From positions 3,658,001 through 3,722,000 of the forward strand of contig NZ_CP012150.1 in the NCBI RefSeq assembly GCF_001187505.1: a DNA stretch of 64,000 nt, written 5' to 3'. Shown piece by piece: positions 37,058 to 48,162 of this stretch. This stretch comes from Mycolicibacterium goodii. Its GTDB lineage: Bacteria; Actinomycetota; Actinomycetes; Mycobacteriales; Mycobacteriaceae. The position numbers and the translations under genes are program-made. A model generated the notes under the pieces. It had not been told where the DNA came from, made no database searches, and saw only the letters and a program-made list of their open reading frames with translations. The stretch's first letter is position 1. Every line of letters starts with the position of its first letter.

Positions 37058-38314
37058 GTGACGCAGCGTGAGTTCGACCTGGTTCTGTACGGCGCCACCG
37101 GGTTCGCGGGCGGGCTGACCGCGCAGTACCTGGCCGACGTCGCCGGCGACGCCCGTATCGCGCTGGCAGGGCGCTCGGCGGACAAGCTGCAGGCGGCCCG
37201 GGCCGCACTGGGCGGTGCGGCGTCCGACTGGCCGCTGCTGATCGCCGACGCGGGCAACTCGTCGAGCCTGGCCGACCTGGCCGCGCGCACCCGCGTCGTG
37301 GTGACCACGGTCGGTCCGTACACCCGCTACGGCCTGCCGCTGGTGGCGGCCTGCGCGGCCGCGGGTACCGACTACGCCGACCTCACCGGCGAGACGATGT
37401 TCATCCGCGACAGCATCGACCGATATCACGAGCAGGCCGCAGGCAACGGGGCGCGCATCGTGCACTCGTGCGGATTCGATTCGGTGCCTTCCGATCTCAC
37501 GGTGTTCGCGCTGTACCGGCGCGCCGCCGACGACGGCGCGGGCGAACTCGTCGACACCGATCTGGTGCTGCGCTCGTTCGCCGGTGGCGTGTCCGGCGGC
37601 ACCGCGGCGTCGATGCTGGAGGTGATGCGCACGTCGTCGACGGATCCGGCGGCCCGCGCTGCCATGCTGGACCCCTACACCCTCAGCCCGGACCGTGCGC
37701 GTGAACCCGAACTGGGCGCGCAACCCGACGTGCGGTGGCGCCGCGGCGGTGAGATCGCCCCTGAGCTGGCCGGGACCTGGACCGGGGCGTTCGCGATGGC
37801 CGCGACCAACACGCGAATCGTGCGGCGCAGCAACGCGTTGCTGGACTACGCCTACGGCCGCCGGTTCACCTATGCCGAGCAGATGAGCTGCGGCCACTCG
37901 CCGGTCGCCCCGGTCGCCGCGGCCCTGCTCACCGCAACCAACGCCGCGGCGCTGGGCCTCGGCGGGCGGTACTTCGACAAGATTCCCGATGGCCTGCTCG
38001 AACGGGTGCTGCCCAAGCCCGGCACCGGCCCGAGCGAGCGCACCCGCGAGCGTGGCCACTACCGCGTCGAGACCTACACCACCACGACCTCGGGCAGGCG
38101 GTACGTCGCGACCATGGCACAGCAGGGCGATCCCGGCTACAAGGCGACCGCCGTGTTGCTCGGGGAGTGCGGGCTGGCGCTGGCCCTCGACCGCGACAGG
38201 CTCTCCAACCTGCTCGGGGTGCTGACCCCGGCCGCGGCGATGGGCGATGCGCTGCTGACCCGGCTGCCCGCAGCCGGTGTCGTGTTGGAGACGACCGCAT
38301 TGAACTCGCATTGA
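37058..38314 (+). CDS. saccharopine dehydrogenase-like / trans-acting enoyl reductase family protein
   Basis: 418-residue NAD(P)-binding protein, homologue of Rv2449c by position. The Rossmann start is FDLVLYGATGFAGGLTAQYL, followed by RIALAGRSADKL, VVVTTVGPYTRYGLPLVAACAAAGTDYADLTGE and HSCGFDSVPSDL, all typical of the saccharopine dehydrogenase-like/enoyl reductase family. Mycobacterial relatives reduce double bonds in polyketide lipids such as phthiocerol, but the role of this member is unknown. Start is GTG 37058, with a -10 box just upstream; the frame open to 36998 lies inside the peptidase gene. Confidence 0.82.
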   Translation: MTQREFDLVLYGATGFAGGLTAQYLADVAGDARIALAGRSADKLQAARAALGGAASDWPLLIADAGNSSSLADLAARTRVVVTTVGPYTRYGLPLVAACAAAGTDYADLTGETMFIRDSIDRYHEQAAGNGARIVHSCGFDSVPSDLTVFALYRRAADDGAGELVDTDLVLRSFAGGVSGGTAASMLEVMRTSSTDPAARAAMLDPYTLSPDRAREPELGAQPDVRWRRGGEIAPELAGTWTGAFAMAATNTRIVRRSNALLDYAYGRRFTYAEQMSCGHSPVAPVAAALLTATNAAALGLGGRYFDKIPDGLLERVLPKPGTGPSERTRERGHYRVETYTTTTSGRRYVATMAQQGDPGYKATAVLLGECGLALALDRDRLSNLLGVLTPAAAMGDALLTRLPAAGVVLETTALNSH

Positions 38315-38367
38315 ACTAATGTCATGGCTGCGCAACCAAACACACCAGCAACAGAGGGGGGATTACC

Positions 38368-38916
38368 ATGGCCGGTCTCGACGAACTGTTCGCCCAGATC
38401 CCGGTGGCCGACATCGCCAACAAGGTGGGCGCGAACGAAGCCGAGGTGACCGCGGCGGTCAAGACCCTGGTTCCCGCGCTCGTCGGCGGCCTGCACCAGA
38501 ACGTCAAGTCGAACGACATCGACTCGACCGCGCTGGAGTCCGCGGTCACCGAGCAGGGCGCCAGCGGTCTGCTCGATGGCGGTGTCAACGTCGATGACGT
38601 CGACGAGAAGCAGGGCGACACCCTCGTCGCCCACCTGTTCGGCGGCAACAACAGCAACACGGTCGCGTCCGCGCTCGCGGGCACCGGTGCGGGCAGCGGC
38701 GACCTGATCCAGAAGCTGCTGCCGATCATCACCCCGATCGTGCTCGCCTACATCGGCAAGCAGTTCGCGCAGCAGAACGCCCCGGCACAGCAGCAGCAGT
38801 CCTCCGGCGGCGGACTCGCCGACATCCTGGGCGGCATCCTCGGCGGCGTGCTCGGCGGCGGTCAGGGCAACGCCATCGGCGACATCCTCGGCGGCCTGCT
38901 CGGCGGCAAGAAGTAG
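38368..38916 (+). CDS. DUF937 domain protein
   Basis: 182-residue protein with a DUF937-type N-terminal helical region (MAGLDELFAQIPVADIANKVGANEAEVTAAVKTLVPALVGGL) and a second helical part (LIQKLLPIITPIVLAYIGKQF). A low-complexity C-terminus follows: Gln/Pro stretch QQNAPAQQQQ, then Gly/Leu repeats of the type ADILGGILGGVLGGG. ATG 38368 follows GAGGGGGGA. DUF937 relatives in Gram-negatives resemble YidB, a putative gyrase-interacting protein; nothing more can be said of function here. Confidence 0.8.
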   Translation: MAGLDELFAQIPVADIANKVGANEAEVTAAVKTLVPALVGGLHQNVKSNDIDSTALESAVTEQGASGLLDGGVNVDDVDEKQGDTLVAHLFGGNNSNTVASALAGTGAGSGDLIQKLLPIITPIVLAYIGKQFAQQNAPAQQQQSSGGGLADILGGILGGVLGGGQGNAIGDILGGLLGGKK

Positions 38917-38971
38917 CCGGCGTCACCGCAGCGGGCGACGGGGGCTTTCGCTCATCGCACCCCGCTCTTCA

Positions 38972-38977
38972 TAGAAT
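38972..38977 (+). promoter_or_regulatory. -10 box of valS, leaderless transcript likely
   Basis: TAGAAT, a near-consensus -10 hexamer, ends six bases before the valS GTG. This leaves no room for a Shine-Dalgarno and predicts transcription starting at the GTG itself. Confidence 0.65.
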
Positions 38978-38983
38978 GGCGCG

Positions 38984-41635
38984 GTGACCGCCAGTCCTGA
39001 GAACCGTGCCGATGCCCTCCCGAAGTCCTGGGATCCGAGCGCGGTAGAAGCCGACCTGTACCAGGGCTGGGTCGACGCCGGATACTTCACGGCCGATCCC
39101 ACGAGCGACAAACCGCCGTACTCGATCGTGCTGCCACCGCCCAACGTCACCGGCAGCCTGCACATGGGCCACGCGCTCGACCACACGCTGATGGACGCGC
39201 TGACCCGGCGCAAGCGCATGCAGGGCTACGAGGTGCTGTGGCTGCCCGGAATGGACCACGCAGGCATCGCCACCCAGAGCGTCGTAGAGAAACAGCTCGC
39301 CGTCGACGGCAAGACCAAAGAGGACTTCGGTCGCGAACTGTTCATCGACAAGGTGTGGGACTGGAAGCACGACTCCGGCGGCACCATCGCCGGTCAGATG
39401 CGCCGCCTCGGCGACGGTGTGGACTGGAGCCGGGACCGCTTCACGATGGACGAGGGCCTGTCGCGTGCGGTGCGCACCATCTTCAAGCGGCTGTTCGACG
39501 CGGGCCTGATCTACCGCGCCGAACGGCTGGTGAACTGGTCGCCGGTGCTCGAGACCGCGGTGTCGGACCTCGAGGTCAAATACGACGACGTCGAGGGCGA
39601 GCTGGTCTCGTTCCGCTACGGGTCGATGAACGACGACGAGCCGCACATCGTGGTGGCCACCACCCGCGTGGAGACGATGCTCGGCGACACCGCCATCGCG
39701 GTGCACCCCGACGACGAGCGCTACCGGCACCTGGTCGGCAAGACCCTGCCGCACCCGTTCGTCGACCGGCAGATGATCGTCGTCGCCGACGAGCACGTCG
39801 ACCCCGAGTTCGGGACCGGCGCGGTCAAGGTGACACCGGCCCACGACCCCAACGACTTCGAGATCGGTATGCGCCATCAGCTGCCGATGCCGACGATCAT
39901 GGACACCAAGGGCCGAATCGCCGACACCGGAACCGAATTCGACGGGCTGGACCGTTTCGAGGCCCGCGTCAAGGTGCGAGAGGCGCTGGCGCAGCAGGGC
40001 CGCGTCGTCGCCGAGAAACGGCCCTACCTGCACAGCGTCGGACACTCCGAGCGCAGCGGCGAACCCATCGAACCGCGACTGTCGTTGCAGTGGTGGGTGA
40101 AGGTCGAATCACTTGCCAAGGCGGCGGGTGACGCGGTTCGTGACGGTCGCACCGCGATCCATCCGCCCAGCCTGGAGCCGCGCTGGTTCGCCTGGGTCGA
40201 CAACATGCACGACTGGTGCATCTCGCGTCAGCTGTGGTGGGGGCACCGCATCCCGATCTGGCACGGACCCGACGGCGACATGGTGTGCGTCGGCCCCGAC
40301 GAGACTCCGCCCGAGGGCTGGGAGCAGGACCCCGACGTGCTCGACACCTGGTTCTCGTCGGCACTGTGGCCGTTTTCCACCTTGGGCTGGCCCGACCACA
40401 CACCCGAGCTCGAAAAGTTCTATCCGACAACCGTTCTGGTCACCGGTTACGACATCCTGTTCTTCTGGGTGGCGCGGATGATGATGTTCGGCACCTTCGT
40501 CGCCGACGATGCCGCGATCACCAGCGCCGGCAAGCGCGGGCCGCAGGTGCCGTTCGAGAACGTCTTCCTGCACGGGCTGATCCGCGACGAGTTCGGCCGC
40601 AAGATGAGCAAGTCGCGCGGCAACGGCATCGACCCGCTGGACTGGGTCGACAAGTTCGGCGCCGACGCGCTGCGCTTCACCCTGGCCCGCGGCGCCAGCC
40701 CGGGCGGCGACCTGTCGATCGGCGAGGACCACGCCCGCGCGTCGCGCAACTTCGCGACGAAGTTGTTCAACGCGACGCGGTTCGCGCTGATGAACGGCGC
40801 CGCGCCCGCGCCGCTGCCCGACACCGCGCAGCTCACCGACGCCGACCGGTGGATCCTCGGACGGCTCGAACAGGTTCGCGCCGAGGTTGATTCGGCCTTC
40901 GACGCCTATGAATTCAGCCGCGCGTGCGAGTCCCTGTACCACTTCGCCTGGGACGAATTCTGCGACTGGTATGTCGAGCTGGCCAAGGTGCAGCTCGCCG
41001 AGGGTGTGCAGCACACGACCGCGGTGCTCGCCGCGGTCCTCGACGCGTTGCTCAAGCTGTTGCACCCGGTGATGCCATTCGTCACCGAGACGTTGTGGAA
41101 GACGCTCACCGGGGGCGAGTCGGTGGTGATCGCAGCGTGGCCCGAGCCGTCCGGTTTCGCGCTGGACACCGTTGCCACCCAACGGATCACCGACATGCAG
41201 AAGCTCATCACCGAGGTGCGCCGGTTCCGCAGCGATCAGGGTCTGGCCGACCGGCAGAAGGTGCCTGCGCGGCTCACCGACGTCGAGGCCGCCGGGCTGA
41301 CCGCGCAGCTTCCCGCCGTCGCCGCACTCGCGTGGCTCACCGAGGCCGGTGACGGTTTCACTCCGTCGGCGTCGGTCGAGGTGCGCCTGTCGCAGGGCAC
41401 CGTCGTGGTGGAGGTCGACACCTCCGGCACCGTCGACGTCGCCGCCGAACGGCGCAGGCTGGAAAAGGATCTCGCGGTCGCCCAGAAGGAACTGGCCACC
41501 ACCACCGCCAAACTCGGCAACGAGGCGTTCCTCGCGAAGGCGCCCGCCGAGGTGGTCGACAAGATCAGGGGGCGGCAGGCGCTGGCCGGCGAAGAGGTCG
41601 AACGCATCACCACCCGCCTGGCCGGTCTCAAATGA
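38984..41635 (+). CDS. valS: valyl-tRNA synthetase
   Basis: 883-residue class I aminoacyl-tRNA synthetase that charges tRNA-Val. The HIGH motif is [15 protein letters not shown] (HMGH) and the KMSKS motif is [14 protein letters not shown]. The editing domain spans about residues 170-330 ([22 protein letters not shown]). The C-terminal coiled coil carries [25 protein letters not shown]. Start is GTG 38984, directly after a strong -10 box, so the mRNA is probably leaderless. The TGA overlaps the folC ATG (41632-41635). Confidence 0.97.
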   Translation: MTASPENRADALPKSWDPSAVEADLYQGWVDAGYFTADPTSDKPPYSIVLPPPNVTGSLHMGHALDHTLMDALTRRKRMQGYEVLWLPGMDHAGIATQSVVEKQLAVDGKTKEDFGRELFIDKVWDWKHDSGGTIAGQMRRLGDGVDWSRDRFTMDEGLSRAVRTIFKRLFDAGLIYRAERLVNWSPVLETAVSDLEVKYDDVEGELVSFRYGSMNDDEPHIVVATTRVETMLGDTAIAVHPDDERYRHLVGKTLPHPFVDRQMIVVADEHVDPEFGTGAVKVTPAHDPNDFEIGMRHQLPMPTIMDTKGRIADTGTEFDGLDRFEARVKVREALAQQGRVVAEKRPYLHSVGHSERSGEPIEPRLSLQWWVKVESLAKAAGDAVRDGRTAIHPPSLEPRWFAWVDNMHDWCISRQLWWGHRIPIWHGPDGDMVCVGPDETPPEGWEQDPDVLDTWFSSALWPFSTLGWPDHTPELEKFYPTTVLVTGYDILFFWVARMMMFGTFVADDAAITSAGKRGPQVPFENVFLHGLIRDEFGRKMSKSRGNGIDPLDWVDKFGADALRFTLARGASPGGDLSIGEDHARASRNFATKLFNATRFALMNGAAPAPLPDTAQLTDADRWILGRLEQVRAEVDSAFDAYEFSRACESLYHFAWDEFCDWYVELAKVQLAEGVQHTTAVLAAVLDALLKLLHPVMPFVTETLWKTLTGGESVVIAAWPEPSGFALDTVATQRITDMQKLITEVRRFRSDQGLADRQKVPARLTDVEAAGLTAQLPAVAALAWLTEAGDGFTPSASVEVRLSQGTVVVEVDTSGTVDVAAERRRLEKDLAVAQKELATTTAKLGNEAFLAKAPAEVVDKIRGRQALAGEEVERITTRLAGLK

Positions 41636-43053
41636 CCGATCCGGTCCCCGCGCCGGACGAGATCGCCGCGCTGCTGCAGGTCGAGCACCTGCTCGACCAG
41701 CGGTGGCCGGAGACCAAACTGGAACCGAGCACCACGCGTATCGCAGCCCTGCTCGAACTGCTCGGGTCGCCGCAGCGCGCCTACCCGTCGATCCACGTGG
41801 CGGGCACCAACGGCAAGACCTCGGTGTGCCGCATCATCGACGCGCTGCTCACCGCGTTGCACCGCAGGACCGGGCGCACCACCAGCCCGCACCTGCAGTC
41901 GGCCGTCGAACGCATATCCATTGACGGCAAACCGATCTCACCCGCCAAGTACGTGGCGACCTACACCGAGATCGAGCCGTTCATCGAACTGGTGGACCAG
42001 CAGTCCGAAGCCGGACTCCTTGGGGGCGGGTCCGTACGTATGAGCAAGTTCGAGGTGCTCACGGCGATGGCGTTCGCGGCGTTCGCCGACGCGCCGATCG
42101 ACGTCGCGGTCGTCGAGGTCGGCATGGGCGGACGCTGGGACGCGACCAACGTCGTCAACGCCCCGGTCGCGGTGATCACCCCCATCGGGCTGGACCACAC
42201 CGACTACCTCGGCGACACGATCGAGGCGATCGCGGCGGAGAAGGCGGGCATCATCACCCGCCAGCCCGACGATCTGGTGCCCACCGACACCGTCGCGGTG
42301 ATCGGCAAACAGGACCCCGCCGCCATGGAGGTGCTGCTGGCCGAGGCGGTCCGTGCCGACGCCGCGGTGGCCCGCGAGGACTCCGAGTTCGCGGTGTTGG
42401 GCAGGCAGGTCGCCGTCGGCGGTCAGCTGCTGGAACTGCAGGGCCTCGGCGGCGTGTACACCGATGTCTTCCTGCCGCTGCACGGCGAGCACCAGGCCCA
42501 CAACGCCGTGCTCGCGCTGGCCGCGGTCGAGGCGTTCTTCGGGGCAGGGGCGGACCGCCAACTGGACATCGAGGCGGTGCGCGCGGGTTTCGCTGCCGTG
42601 CGCAGCCCCGGCCGCATGGAGCGCATGCGCAACGCGCCGACGGTCTTCATCGACGCCGCGCACAACCCGGCCGGTGCGGCCGCGCTCGCGCAGACCCTGC
42701 AGGACGAGTTCGACTTCCGCCATCTCGTCGGCGTCGTGTCCGTGATGGGGGACAAGGACGTCGACGGCATCCTCACCGCGCTGGAACCCGCCTTCGACGA
42801 GATCGTCGTCACCCACAACGGGTCGCCGCGCGCCATGGACGTCGAATCGCTCGCGATGCGCGCCGAGGAACGCTTCGGCCCCGAACGCGTGATCACCGCC
42901 GCGACCTTGCCCGATGCCATCGAGACCGCGACGGGCCTGGTCGAGCAGGCCGGGGCCGAGACCGACTCGATGTCCGGTGCGGGCATGGTCATCACCGGCT
43001 CGGTGGTGACCGCAGGCGCGGCCAGAACCCTGTTCGGACGGGACCCGGAATGA
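41632..43053 (+). CDS. folC: folylpolyglutamate synthase / dihydrofolate synthase
   Basis: 473-residue Mur-ligase-type enzyme adding glutamate to folates. The ATP-binding P-loop is [20 protein letters not shown]. Other marks are [42 protein letters not shown] and [18 protein letters not shown]. Coupled by ATGA to valS upstream and to the DUF4233 gene downstream. M. tuberculosis FolC (Rv2447c) is known to activate para-aminosalicylic acid; this is its positional equivalent. Confidence 0.96.
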   Translation: MTDPVPAPDEIAALLQVEHLLDQRWPETKLEPSTTRIAALLELLGSPQRAYPSIHVAGTNGKTSVCRIIDALLTALHRRTGRTTSPHLQSAVERISIDGKPISPAKYVATYTEIEPFIELVDQQSEAGLLGGGSVRMSKFEVLTAMAFAAFADAPIDVAVVEVGMGGRWDATNVVNAPVAVITPIGLDHTDYLGDTIEAIAAEKAGIITRQPDDLVPTDTVAVIGKQDPAAMEVLLAEAVRADAAVAREDSEFAVLGRQVAVGGQLLELQGLGGVYTDVFLPLHGEHQAHNAVLALAAVEAFFGAGADRQLDIEAVRAGFAAVRSPGRMERMRNAPTVFIDAAHNPAGAAALAQTLQDEFDFRHLVGVVSVMGDKDVDGILTALEPAFDEIVVTHNGSPRAMDVESLAMRAEERFGPERVITAATLPDAIETATGLVEQAGAETDSMSGAGMVITGSVVTAGAARTLFGRDPE

Positions 43054-43457
43054 GCGACGAACCAGCCCAGAACCAGCCGGCATCACCGGGGCCGTCGGAT
43101 CCGTGGCGGAGCTTCCGCGGGGTCATGGCGGCGTGCCTGATCCTGGAGGCCATCGTCGTGCTGCTCGCCCTCCCGGTGGTCGCGGTCGGGGGACTGTCGG
43201 CGACGGCGGGCGGCTATCTGATCGGCCTGGCGGTCGTACTGATTCTCATGTGCGGGGTGCAGGGCAGGCCGTGGGCACTGTGGGCAAACCTGGGTCTGCA
43301 GATCCCGGTGATCGCCGGCGCGATGTTCCACGCGGCCATCGGCTTCATCGGCGTGGTGTTCCTCGTCGTCTGGTTGTTGGTGGTCTACCTGCGTTATGAG
43401 GTCAAACGCAGGCAGGAGCGGGGCCTGCTGCCCGGCCAGCAACGCCCCACCGAATAG
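43050..43457 (+). CDS. DUF4233 membrane protein
   Basis: 135-residue integral membrane protein, equivalent of Rv2446c. After a Pro-rich N-terminal tail ([20 protein letters not shown]) it has four hydrophobic segments: [55 protein letters not shown], and [21 protein letters not shown] basic cytoplasmic end follows ([15 protein letters not shown]). ATG overlaps the folC stop (43050-43053). Function unknown; always found behind folC in actinobacteria as far as I recall. Confidence 0.85.
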   Translation: MSDEPAQNQPASPGPSDPWRSFRGVMAACLILEAIVVLLALPVVAVGGLSATAGGYLIGLAVVLILMCGVQGRPWALWANLGLQIPVIAGAMFHAAIGFIGVVFLVVWLLVVYLRYEVKRRQERGLLPGQQRPTE

Positions 43458-43506
43458 CCCGAGAACCTGCTCGGGGGCGAGTTCGCGAAAATTCGATACC
43501 GCCCGG

Positions 43507-43512
43507 TACGCT
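43507..43512 (+). promoter_or_regulatory. -10 box of ndk, leaderless transcript likely
   Basis: TACGCT (TAnnnT form) ends seven bases before the ndk GTG, which predicts transcription initiation at or next to the start codon. No Shine-Dalgarno is visible. Confidence 0.5.
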
Positions 43513-43519
43513 TCCTGCC

Positions 43520-43942
43520 GTGACTGAGCGGACCCTCGTATTGATCAAGCCGGACGGTGTGAAGCGCCACCTCGTGGGGGAAATCCTCAGCCGTATCGAA
43601 CGCAAGGGCCTGACGCTGGCCGCGCTCGAACTCAAGAACGTCAGCGATGACCTCGCGCGCCAGCACTACGCCGAGCACGCGGACAAGCCGTTCTTCGGTT
43701 CGCTGCTGGAGTTCATCACCTCCGGCCCGGTGGTCGCGGCAATCGTTGAAGGCCCGCGTGCGGTGGCGGCGTTCCGCCAGATCGCCGGCGGCACCGATCC
43801 GGTCGAGAAGGCCGTCCCCGGCACCATCCGCGGTGACTTTGCCCTGGTGACGCAGGACAACCTGGTGCACGGCTCCGACTCGCCGGAGTCGGCGGCGCGC
43901 GAGATCGCCTTGTGGTTCCCCGGCGAAGCCACCTCTGCCTGA
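43520..43942 (+). CDS. ndk: nucleoside diphosphate kinase
   Basis: 140-residue enzyme transferring the gamma phosphate between nucleoside triphosphates and diphosphates. It begins with the usual [22 protein letters not shown]. The phospho-acceptor His is in [21 protein letters not shown] (NxxHGSDS). Homohexameric in other mycobacteria. GTG 43520 is likely read from a leaderless transcript. A stem-loop terminator follows 35 bases after the stop. Confidence 0.97.
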   Translation: MTERTLVLIKPDGVKRHLVGEILSRIERKGLTLAALELKNVSDDLARQHYAEHADKPFFGSLLEFITSGPVVAAIVEGPRAVAAFRQIAGGTDPVEKAVPGTIRGDFALVTQDNLVHGSDSPESAAREIALWFPGEATSA

Positions 43943-43977
43943 CATTTCTCCCACCCGAGTTCACCGAAGTTTGGACA

Positions 43978-44018
43978 GGGCCCCGGAGCTGGTCTTCCGA
44001 CCGCCTCCGGGGCCCTTC
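43978..44018 (+). terminator. terminator after ndk
   Basis: GGGCCCCGGAG (43978-43988) pairs perfectly with CTCCGGGGCCC (44005-44015). The loop contains a small inner helix, GGTC with GACC. TTCTC follows. It separates ndk from the rne leader. Confidence 0.85.
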
Positions 44019-44324
44019 TCGTGGTCGCGGCAACCGGGCAATGCGCAGTCTGGTCGGTCGGGCGCCGGTGATGTGGGATACTGGGTGCGGGTGAGCGGCC
44101 TCAACCGAGGCTGAGCACCCGAATGAAGACTTCGACGTGCGCGACCACCGCAATCCGGTGCGGCGCCGACCGTCCAGCCATCATTCAGCCAGGCACCGGG
44201 TGGGTTCGGGAGCGGACCGCTCGGAGCGAGACCACAACAAGTCCGGGGAACGTCGCCCGGGCCAATAGCGGAAGCCCTCGCGTGGCCGCGTCGTAGGACG
44301 CGCCCGGGGGCTTGAGGAGAATTC
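44019..44324 (+). promoter_or_regulatory. rne promoter and 5' leader region
   Basis: 306 bp without a gene between the ndk terminator and rne. GATACT at 44077-44082 is a plausible -10 and would give a leader of roughly 235 bases. GGGTGAGCGGCCTC and the following GAGGCTGAGCACCC (near 44089-44125) can fold into a hairpin at its 5' end. Long structured leaders serve RNase E autoregulation in other bacteria; here that is inference. Confidence 0.5.
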
Positions 44325-47300
44325 GTGGCCGAAGATGCCCATACCGATGACCTATCAACCCAGACCCCGCAGCAGGAGGGACTCCCAGAGCGTCTGAGAG
44401 TCCATTCGCTGGCCCGTGTCCTGGGCACCACCAGCCGGCGCGTGCTCGACGCCCTCGCCGAGTTCGACGGGCGTCAGCGCAGCGCCCACTCCACGGTCGA
44501 CAAGGCCGACGCCGAGCGGGTCCGTGCGGCGCTGTCCGGCGAGAACGCCGCGGCGGACACGGTCCAGGTAGAGGTCGGGCAGGTCGAGATCCCGGCCGAG
44601 GACACCCCGGTCGAGGACACCCCGGTCGAGGGTGCGGGCGCGGCCGAAGCCGAACCCGTGGCCGCAGAGACGACCGAAGAGACCACCGAGGCGCAGGCCG
44701 AAGAGGCCACCGAGGAGCCCGCGTTCGGCGCGGCGGTACTCGTGGGTGACGAGCCCGAGTCGCGGCTCATCCTCGAACACGCCAACATCCCGCCCGCCCG
44801 CGAGGCCCACACCGAACGCCCGGACTACCTGCCGCTGTTCGTCGCGCCGCAGCCGATCAGCTTCGAACCCGCCGTCAGTGACGACGAGGACGAGGACGAC
44901 GACACCGGTGCCGACGCCGAGGCGGACTCCGACATCGACTCCGACGACGAGCAGGCCGACCGGCCGCGGCGGCGCCGCCGTGGCCGCCGCGGGCGCGGGC
45001 GGGGCCGCGGCGAGCAGAACGACGATTCCGGCTCCGACTCGGACGGCGAACCCGGCGAGGACCAGATCGACTCCGACGACCAGGACTCGGGTGAGGAGTC
45101 CGAGGACTCCGACGACGGCGGTGACGACGACAGCACCACCACCGAGGCCGGCACCCGCAGGCGTCGTCGCCGCAGGCGGCGCAAGAGCGGCTCGGGTGAC
45201 GGCTCTGGCGACAATGACGACGCCGTCGCACCCGACGATCCGCCGAACACCGTCGTCCATGAGCGCGCCCCGCGCGCGGACCGCAACGACAAGAGTGACG
45301 ACTCCGAGATCCAGGGCATCAGCGGTTCCACGCGGCTGGAAGCCAAGCGTCAGCGCCGCCGCGACGGCCGCGACGCGGGACGCCGCCGCCCGCCGATCCT
45401 GTCCGAGGCCGAGTTCCTGGCCCGCCGCGAAGCCGTCGAGCGCACGATGATCGTGCGCGACAAGGTCCGCACCGAACCGCCGCACGAGGGTGCGCGTTAC
45501 ACCCAGATCGCCGTGCTCGAAGACGGCGTGGTGGTCGAGCACTTCGTGACGTCGGCGGCTTCTGCTTCTTTGGTGGGCAACATCTACCTGGGCATCGTGC
45601 AGAACGTGCTGCCGTCGATGGAGGCGGCGTTCGTCGACATCGGCCGTGGCCGCAACGGCGTGCTGTACGCCGGTGAGGTCAACTGGGAGGCCGCGGGTCT
45701 CGGCGGGCAGAACCGCAAGATCGAGCAGGCCCTCAAGCCGGGCGACTACGTCGTCGTGCAGGTCAGCAAGGATCCCGTCGGGCACAAGGGTGCCCGGCTC
45801 ACCACGCAGGTCTCCCTGGCCGGCCGCTACCTGGTGTACGTACCGGGCGCGTCGTCGACCGGGATCAGCCGCAAGCTGCCCGACACCGAACGGCAGCGGC
45901 TCAAGGAGATCCTGCGCGAGGTGGTCCCGGCCGATGCGGGCGTGATCATCCGTACCGCGTCGGAGGGCGTCAAAGAAGAGGACATCCGCGCCGACGTCGA
46001 ACGGCTGCAGAAGCGGTGGTCCGAGATCGAGGCGAAGGCCGCCGAGGTCACCGGGAAGAAGGCCGGCGCGGCCGTCGCGCTCTACGAAGAGCCCGACGTG
46101 CTGGTCAAGGTGATCCGCGACCTGTTCAACGAAGACTTCTCCAGCCTCATCGTCTCCGGTGACGAGGCCTGGAACACGATCAATTCCTACGTCGATGCCG
46201 TGGCACCCGATCTGGTGCCGCGGCTGACCAAGTACGAGCCCGCGGGACCGGACGCGCCGGACGTGTTCGCCGTGCATCGCATCGACGAGCAACTGGCCAA
46301 GGCCATGGACCGCAAGGTCTGGCTGCCGTCGGGCGGCACCCTGGTGATCGACCGCACCGAGGCCATGACCGTCGTCGACGTCAACACCGGCAAGTTCACC
46401 GGATCCGGCGGCAACCTCGAACAAACCGTCACCCGCAACAACCTGGAGGCCGCCGAGGAGATCGTGCGGCAGCTTCGGTTGCGCGACATCGGCGGCATCG
46501 TCGTCATCGACTTCATCGACATGGTGCTCGAGTCCAACCGCGACCTGGTGCTGCGCCGGCTCACCGAGGCGCTGGCGCGCGACCGGACCCGCCACCAGGT
46601 CTCCGAGGTGACTTCGCTCGGCCTGGTGCAGCTCACGCGTAAACGCCTGGGCACCGGGTTGGTCGAGGCGTTCTCGACGGCGTGCACGCACTGCGGTGGG
46701 CGCGGCATCGTCCTGCACGGGGATCCCGTCGACTCCGCGGCGTCCAACGGCGGACGCAAATCCGACTCCGGGGGCAGCGGCGGCGGCCGTCGCGGCAAGC
46801 GCGGTAAGAAGGGCGCCGCCCGCACCGAAGAGGTGCATGTGGCGAAGGTCCCGGACCACACCCCTGGCGAGCATCCGATGTTCAAGGCGATGGCGGCGGC
46901 CAACGGCAAACACGACGACCATGACGAGGACGTCGAGACCGCCGAGGACACCACCGCTGCCGAGGCGCGCGACGAGGCCGCCGACGAGACTGCCGAGGAG
47001 CGCGCGGCCGTGCTGGTGACGGTCGGCGCGGATGAAGACACCGACATCGATTCGGACGAGGCTTCGGATGTCGACTCCGACGAAGACTCCGACGATGACA
47101 CGGACGAAGACACGGACGAAGACACGGACGAGGACACCGACGAGGACGAAGACGCCGACGAGATCGAACTCGACGACGACGAGGACGAGCTCGACGAGGA
47201 CATCGAGGTGATCAACGACACCGACGATGACTCGGACGATTCGGACGATGAGGACACCGACGAGGACGACGAGCCGGTCGGGCAGATCTACCAGCCGCCG

Positions 47301-47366
47301 GTGACGCGGCCGCGGGTGCGGCGCCGGGCCGCTGCGCGGCCGGCCGGCCCGCCCAGCCATGACTAG
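44325..47366 (+). CDS. rne: ribonuclease E/G
   Basis: 1013-residue endoribonuclease for mRNA turnover and rRNA processing. In the mycobacterial layout the catalytic core lies in the middle. The N-terminal 360 residues are disordered, with acidic stretches ([19 protein letters not shown]) and basic [15 protein letters not shown] blocks. The S1 domain follows (about 420-490, [31 protein letters not shown]). The DNase I-like catalytic part has [14 protein letters not shown] and [13 protein letters not shown], and the zinc-link is CTHCGGRG. The last 200 residues are acidic again, with a tandem DEDT repeat. Start GTG 44325 has GAGGAGA upstream. Confidence 0.96.
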   Translation: MAEDAHTDDLSTQTPQQEGLPERLRVHSLARVLGTTSRRVLDALAEFDGRQRSAHSTVDKADAERVRAALSGENAAADTVQVEVGQVEIPAEDTPVEDTPVEGAGAAEAEPVAAETTEETTEAQAEEATEEPAFGAAVLVGDEPESRLILEHANIPPAREAHTERPDYLPLFVAPQPISFEPAVSDDEDEDDDTGADAEADSDIDSDDEQADRPRRRRRGRRGRGRGRGEQNDDSGSDSDGEPGEDQIDSDDQDSGEESEDSDDGGDDDSTTTEAGTRRRRRRRRRKSGSGDGSGDNDDAVAPDDPPNTVVHERAPRADRNDKSDDSEIQGISGSTRLEAKRQRRRDGRDAGRRRPPILSEAEFLARREAVERTMIVRDKVRTEPPHEGARYTQIAVLEDGVVVEHFVTSAASASLVGNIYLGIVQNVLPSMEAAFVDIGRGRNGVLYAGEVNWEAAGLGGQNRKIEQALKPGDYVVVQVSKDPVGHKGARLTTQVSLAGRYLVYVPGASSTGISRKLPDTERQRLKEILREVVPADAGVIIRTASEGVKEEDIRADVERLQKRWSEIEAKAAEVTGKKAGAAVALYEEPDVLVKVIRDLFNEDFSSLIVSGDEAWNTINSYVDAVAPDLVPRLTKYEPAGPDAPDVFAVHRIDEQLAKAMDRKVWLPSGGTLVIDRTEAMTVVDVNTGKFTGSGGNLEQTVTRNNLEAAEEIVRQLRLRDIGGIVVIDFIDMVLESNRDLVLRRLTEALARDRTRHQVSEVTSLGLVQLTRKRLGTGLVEAFSTACTHCGGRGIVLHGDPVDSAASNGGRKSDSGGSGGGRRGKRGKKGAARTEEVHVAKVPDHTPGEHPMFKAMAAANGKHDDHDEDVETAEDTTAAEARDEAADETAEERAAVLVTVGADEDTDIDSDEASDVDSDEDSDDDTDEDTDEDTDEDTDEDEDADEIELDDDEDELDEDIEVINDTDDDSDDSDDEDTDEDDEPVGQIYQPPVTRPRVRRRAAARPAGPPSHD
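47098..47149 (+). repeat. tandem acidic codon repeat in rne
   Basis: Four 12-bp units of the form GACACGGACGAA encode DTDE, followed by variants, within the C-terminal acidic tail of RNase E. The repeat is in frame and could vary in copy number between strains. Confidence 0.7.
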
Positions 47367-47399
47367 GGCGAGCGTCACGGTGTGCCGGCGGGACCCAGT

Positions 47400-47429
47400 T
47401 TGACCCTCTACCCGCTGGTCACGTACCCT
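47400..47429 (+). promoter_or_regulatory. promoter of rplU-rpmA
   Basis: TTGACC (47400-47405) and TACCCT (47424-47429) are separated by 18 bp. Transcription from about 47436 would give a 110-base leader before rplU. Confidence 0.6.
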
Positions 47430-47545
47430 TGACCAGTTGTCGCCAGAGCCTGTGGTCAGGCCGGCGGCCGGTGGGACCACCTCCCGCCACCCAAGACCCG
47501 CGCACACACCGCCTGGTGACGTGCGCCCGCAGAGCAGAGGACACG

Positions 47546-47857
47546 ATGGCGACATACGCAATCGTCAAGACCGGCGGCAAGCAGTACAAGGTTGCCGCGG
47601 GCGACGTGGTGAAGGTTGAGAAGCTCGATTCCGAGCCCGGCGCGTCGGTGTCGCTGCCCGTCGCCCTGGTGGTCGACGGCGCCAACGTCACCAGCAAGGC
47701 CGACGACCTGGCCAAGGTCGCGGTCACGGCTGAGGTGCTGGAGCACACCAAGGGCCCCAAGATCCGCATCCATAAGTTCAAGAACAAGACCGGCTACCAC
47801 AAGCGCCAGGGTCACCGTCAGCAGCTGACGGTGCTCAAGGTCACGGGCATCAAGTAG
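47546..47857 (+). CDS. rplU: 50S ribosomal protein L21
   Basis: 103-residue L21 protein binding 23S rRNA. It starts [27 protein letters not shown] and ends [20 protein letters not shown], which contains the family GHRQ motif. ATG 47546 follows GCAGAGGAC; the frame is open upstream to 47429 but that part is the leader. rpmA starts 15 bp downstream. Confidence 0.98.
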
Positions 47858-47872
47858 TAGGAGGCGTACGAC

Positions 47873-48139
47873 ATGGCACACAAGAAGGGCGCTTCCAGCT
47901 CTCGTAACGGTCGCGACTCAGCAGCCCAGCGGCTCGGCGTCAAGCGGTTCGGCGGTCAGGTCGTCAAGGCAGGCGAGATCCTCGTCCGCCAGCGCGGGAC
48001 CCACTTCCACCCGGGCGTCAACGTCGGCCGCGGTGGCGATGACACCCTGTTCGCCCTGGCTCCCGGCGCTGTCGAGTTCGGCGCCAAGCGTGGCCGCAAG
48101 ACGGTCAACATCGTCCCGGTTGCGCGGCCGGAGGCCTGA
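47873..48139 (+). CDS. rpmA: 50S ribosomal protein L27
   Basis: 88-residue L27 protein reaching the peptidyl-transferase centre. The N-terminus [29 protein letters not shown] is canonical and lacks the cleaved leader seen in Firmicutes. TAGGAGGCG precedes the start. It is cotranscribed with rplU; a nested hairpin separates it from obg. Confidence 0.98.
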
Positions 48140-48162
48140 GACTCCGAGGACTTTTTCCGTCG

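Noticed and set aside
44355..47561. 1068-codon open frame on the minus strand
   Set aside because: Exact antisense of rne; the low-complexity GC-rich codons of rne keep this frame open, and its product is Val/Arg repeats without family features.
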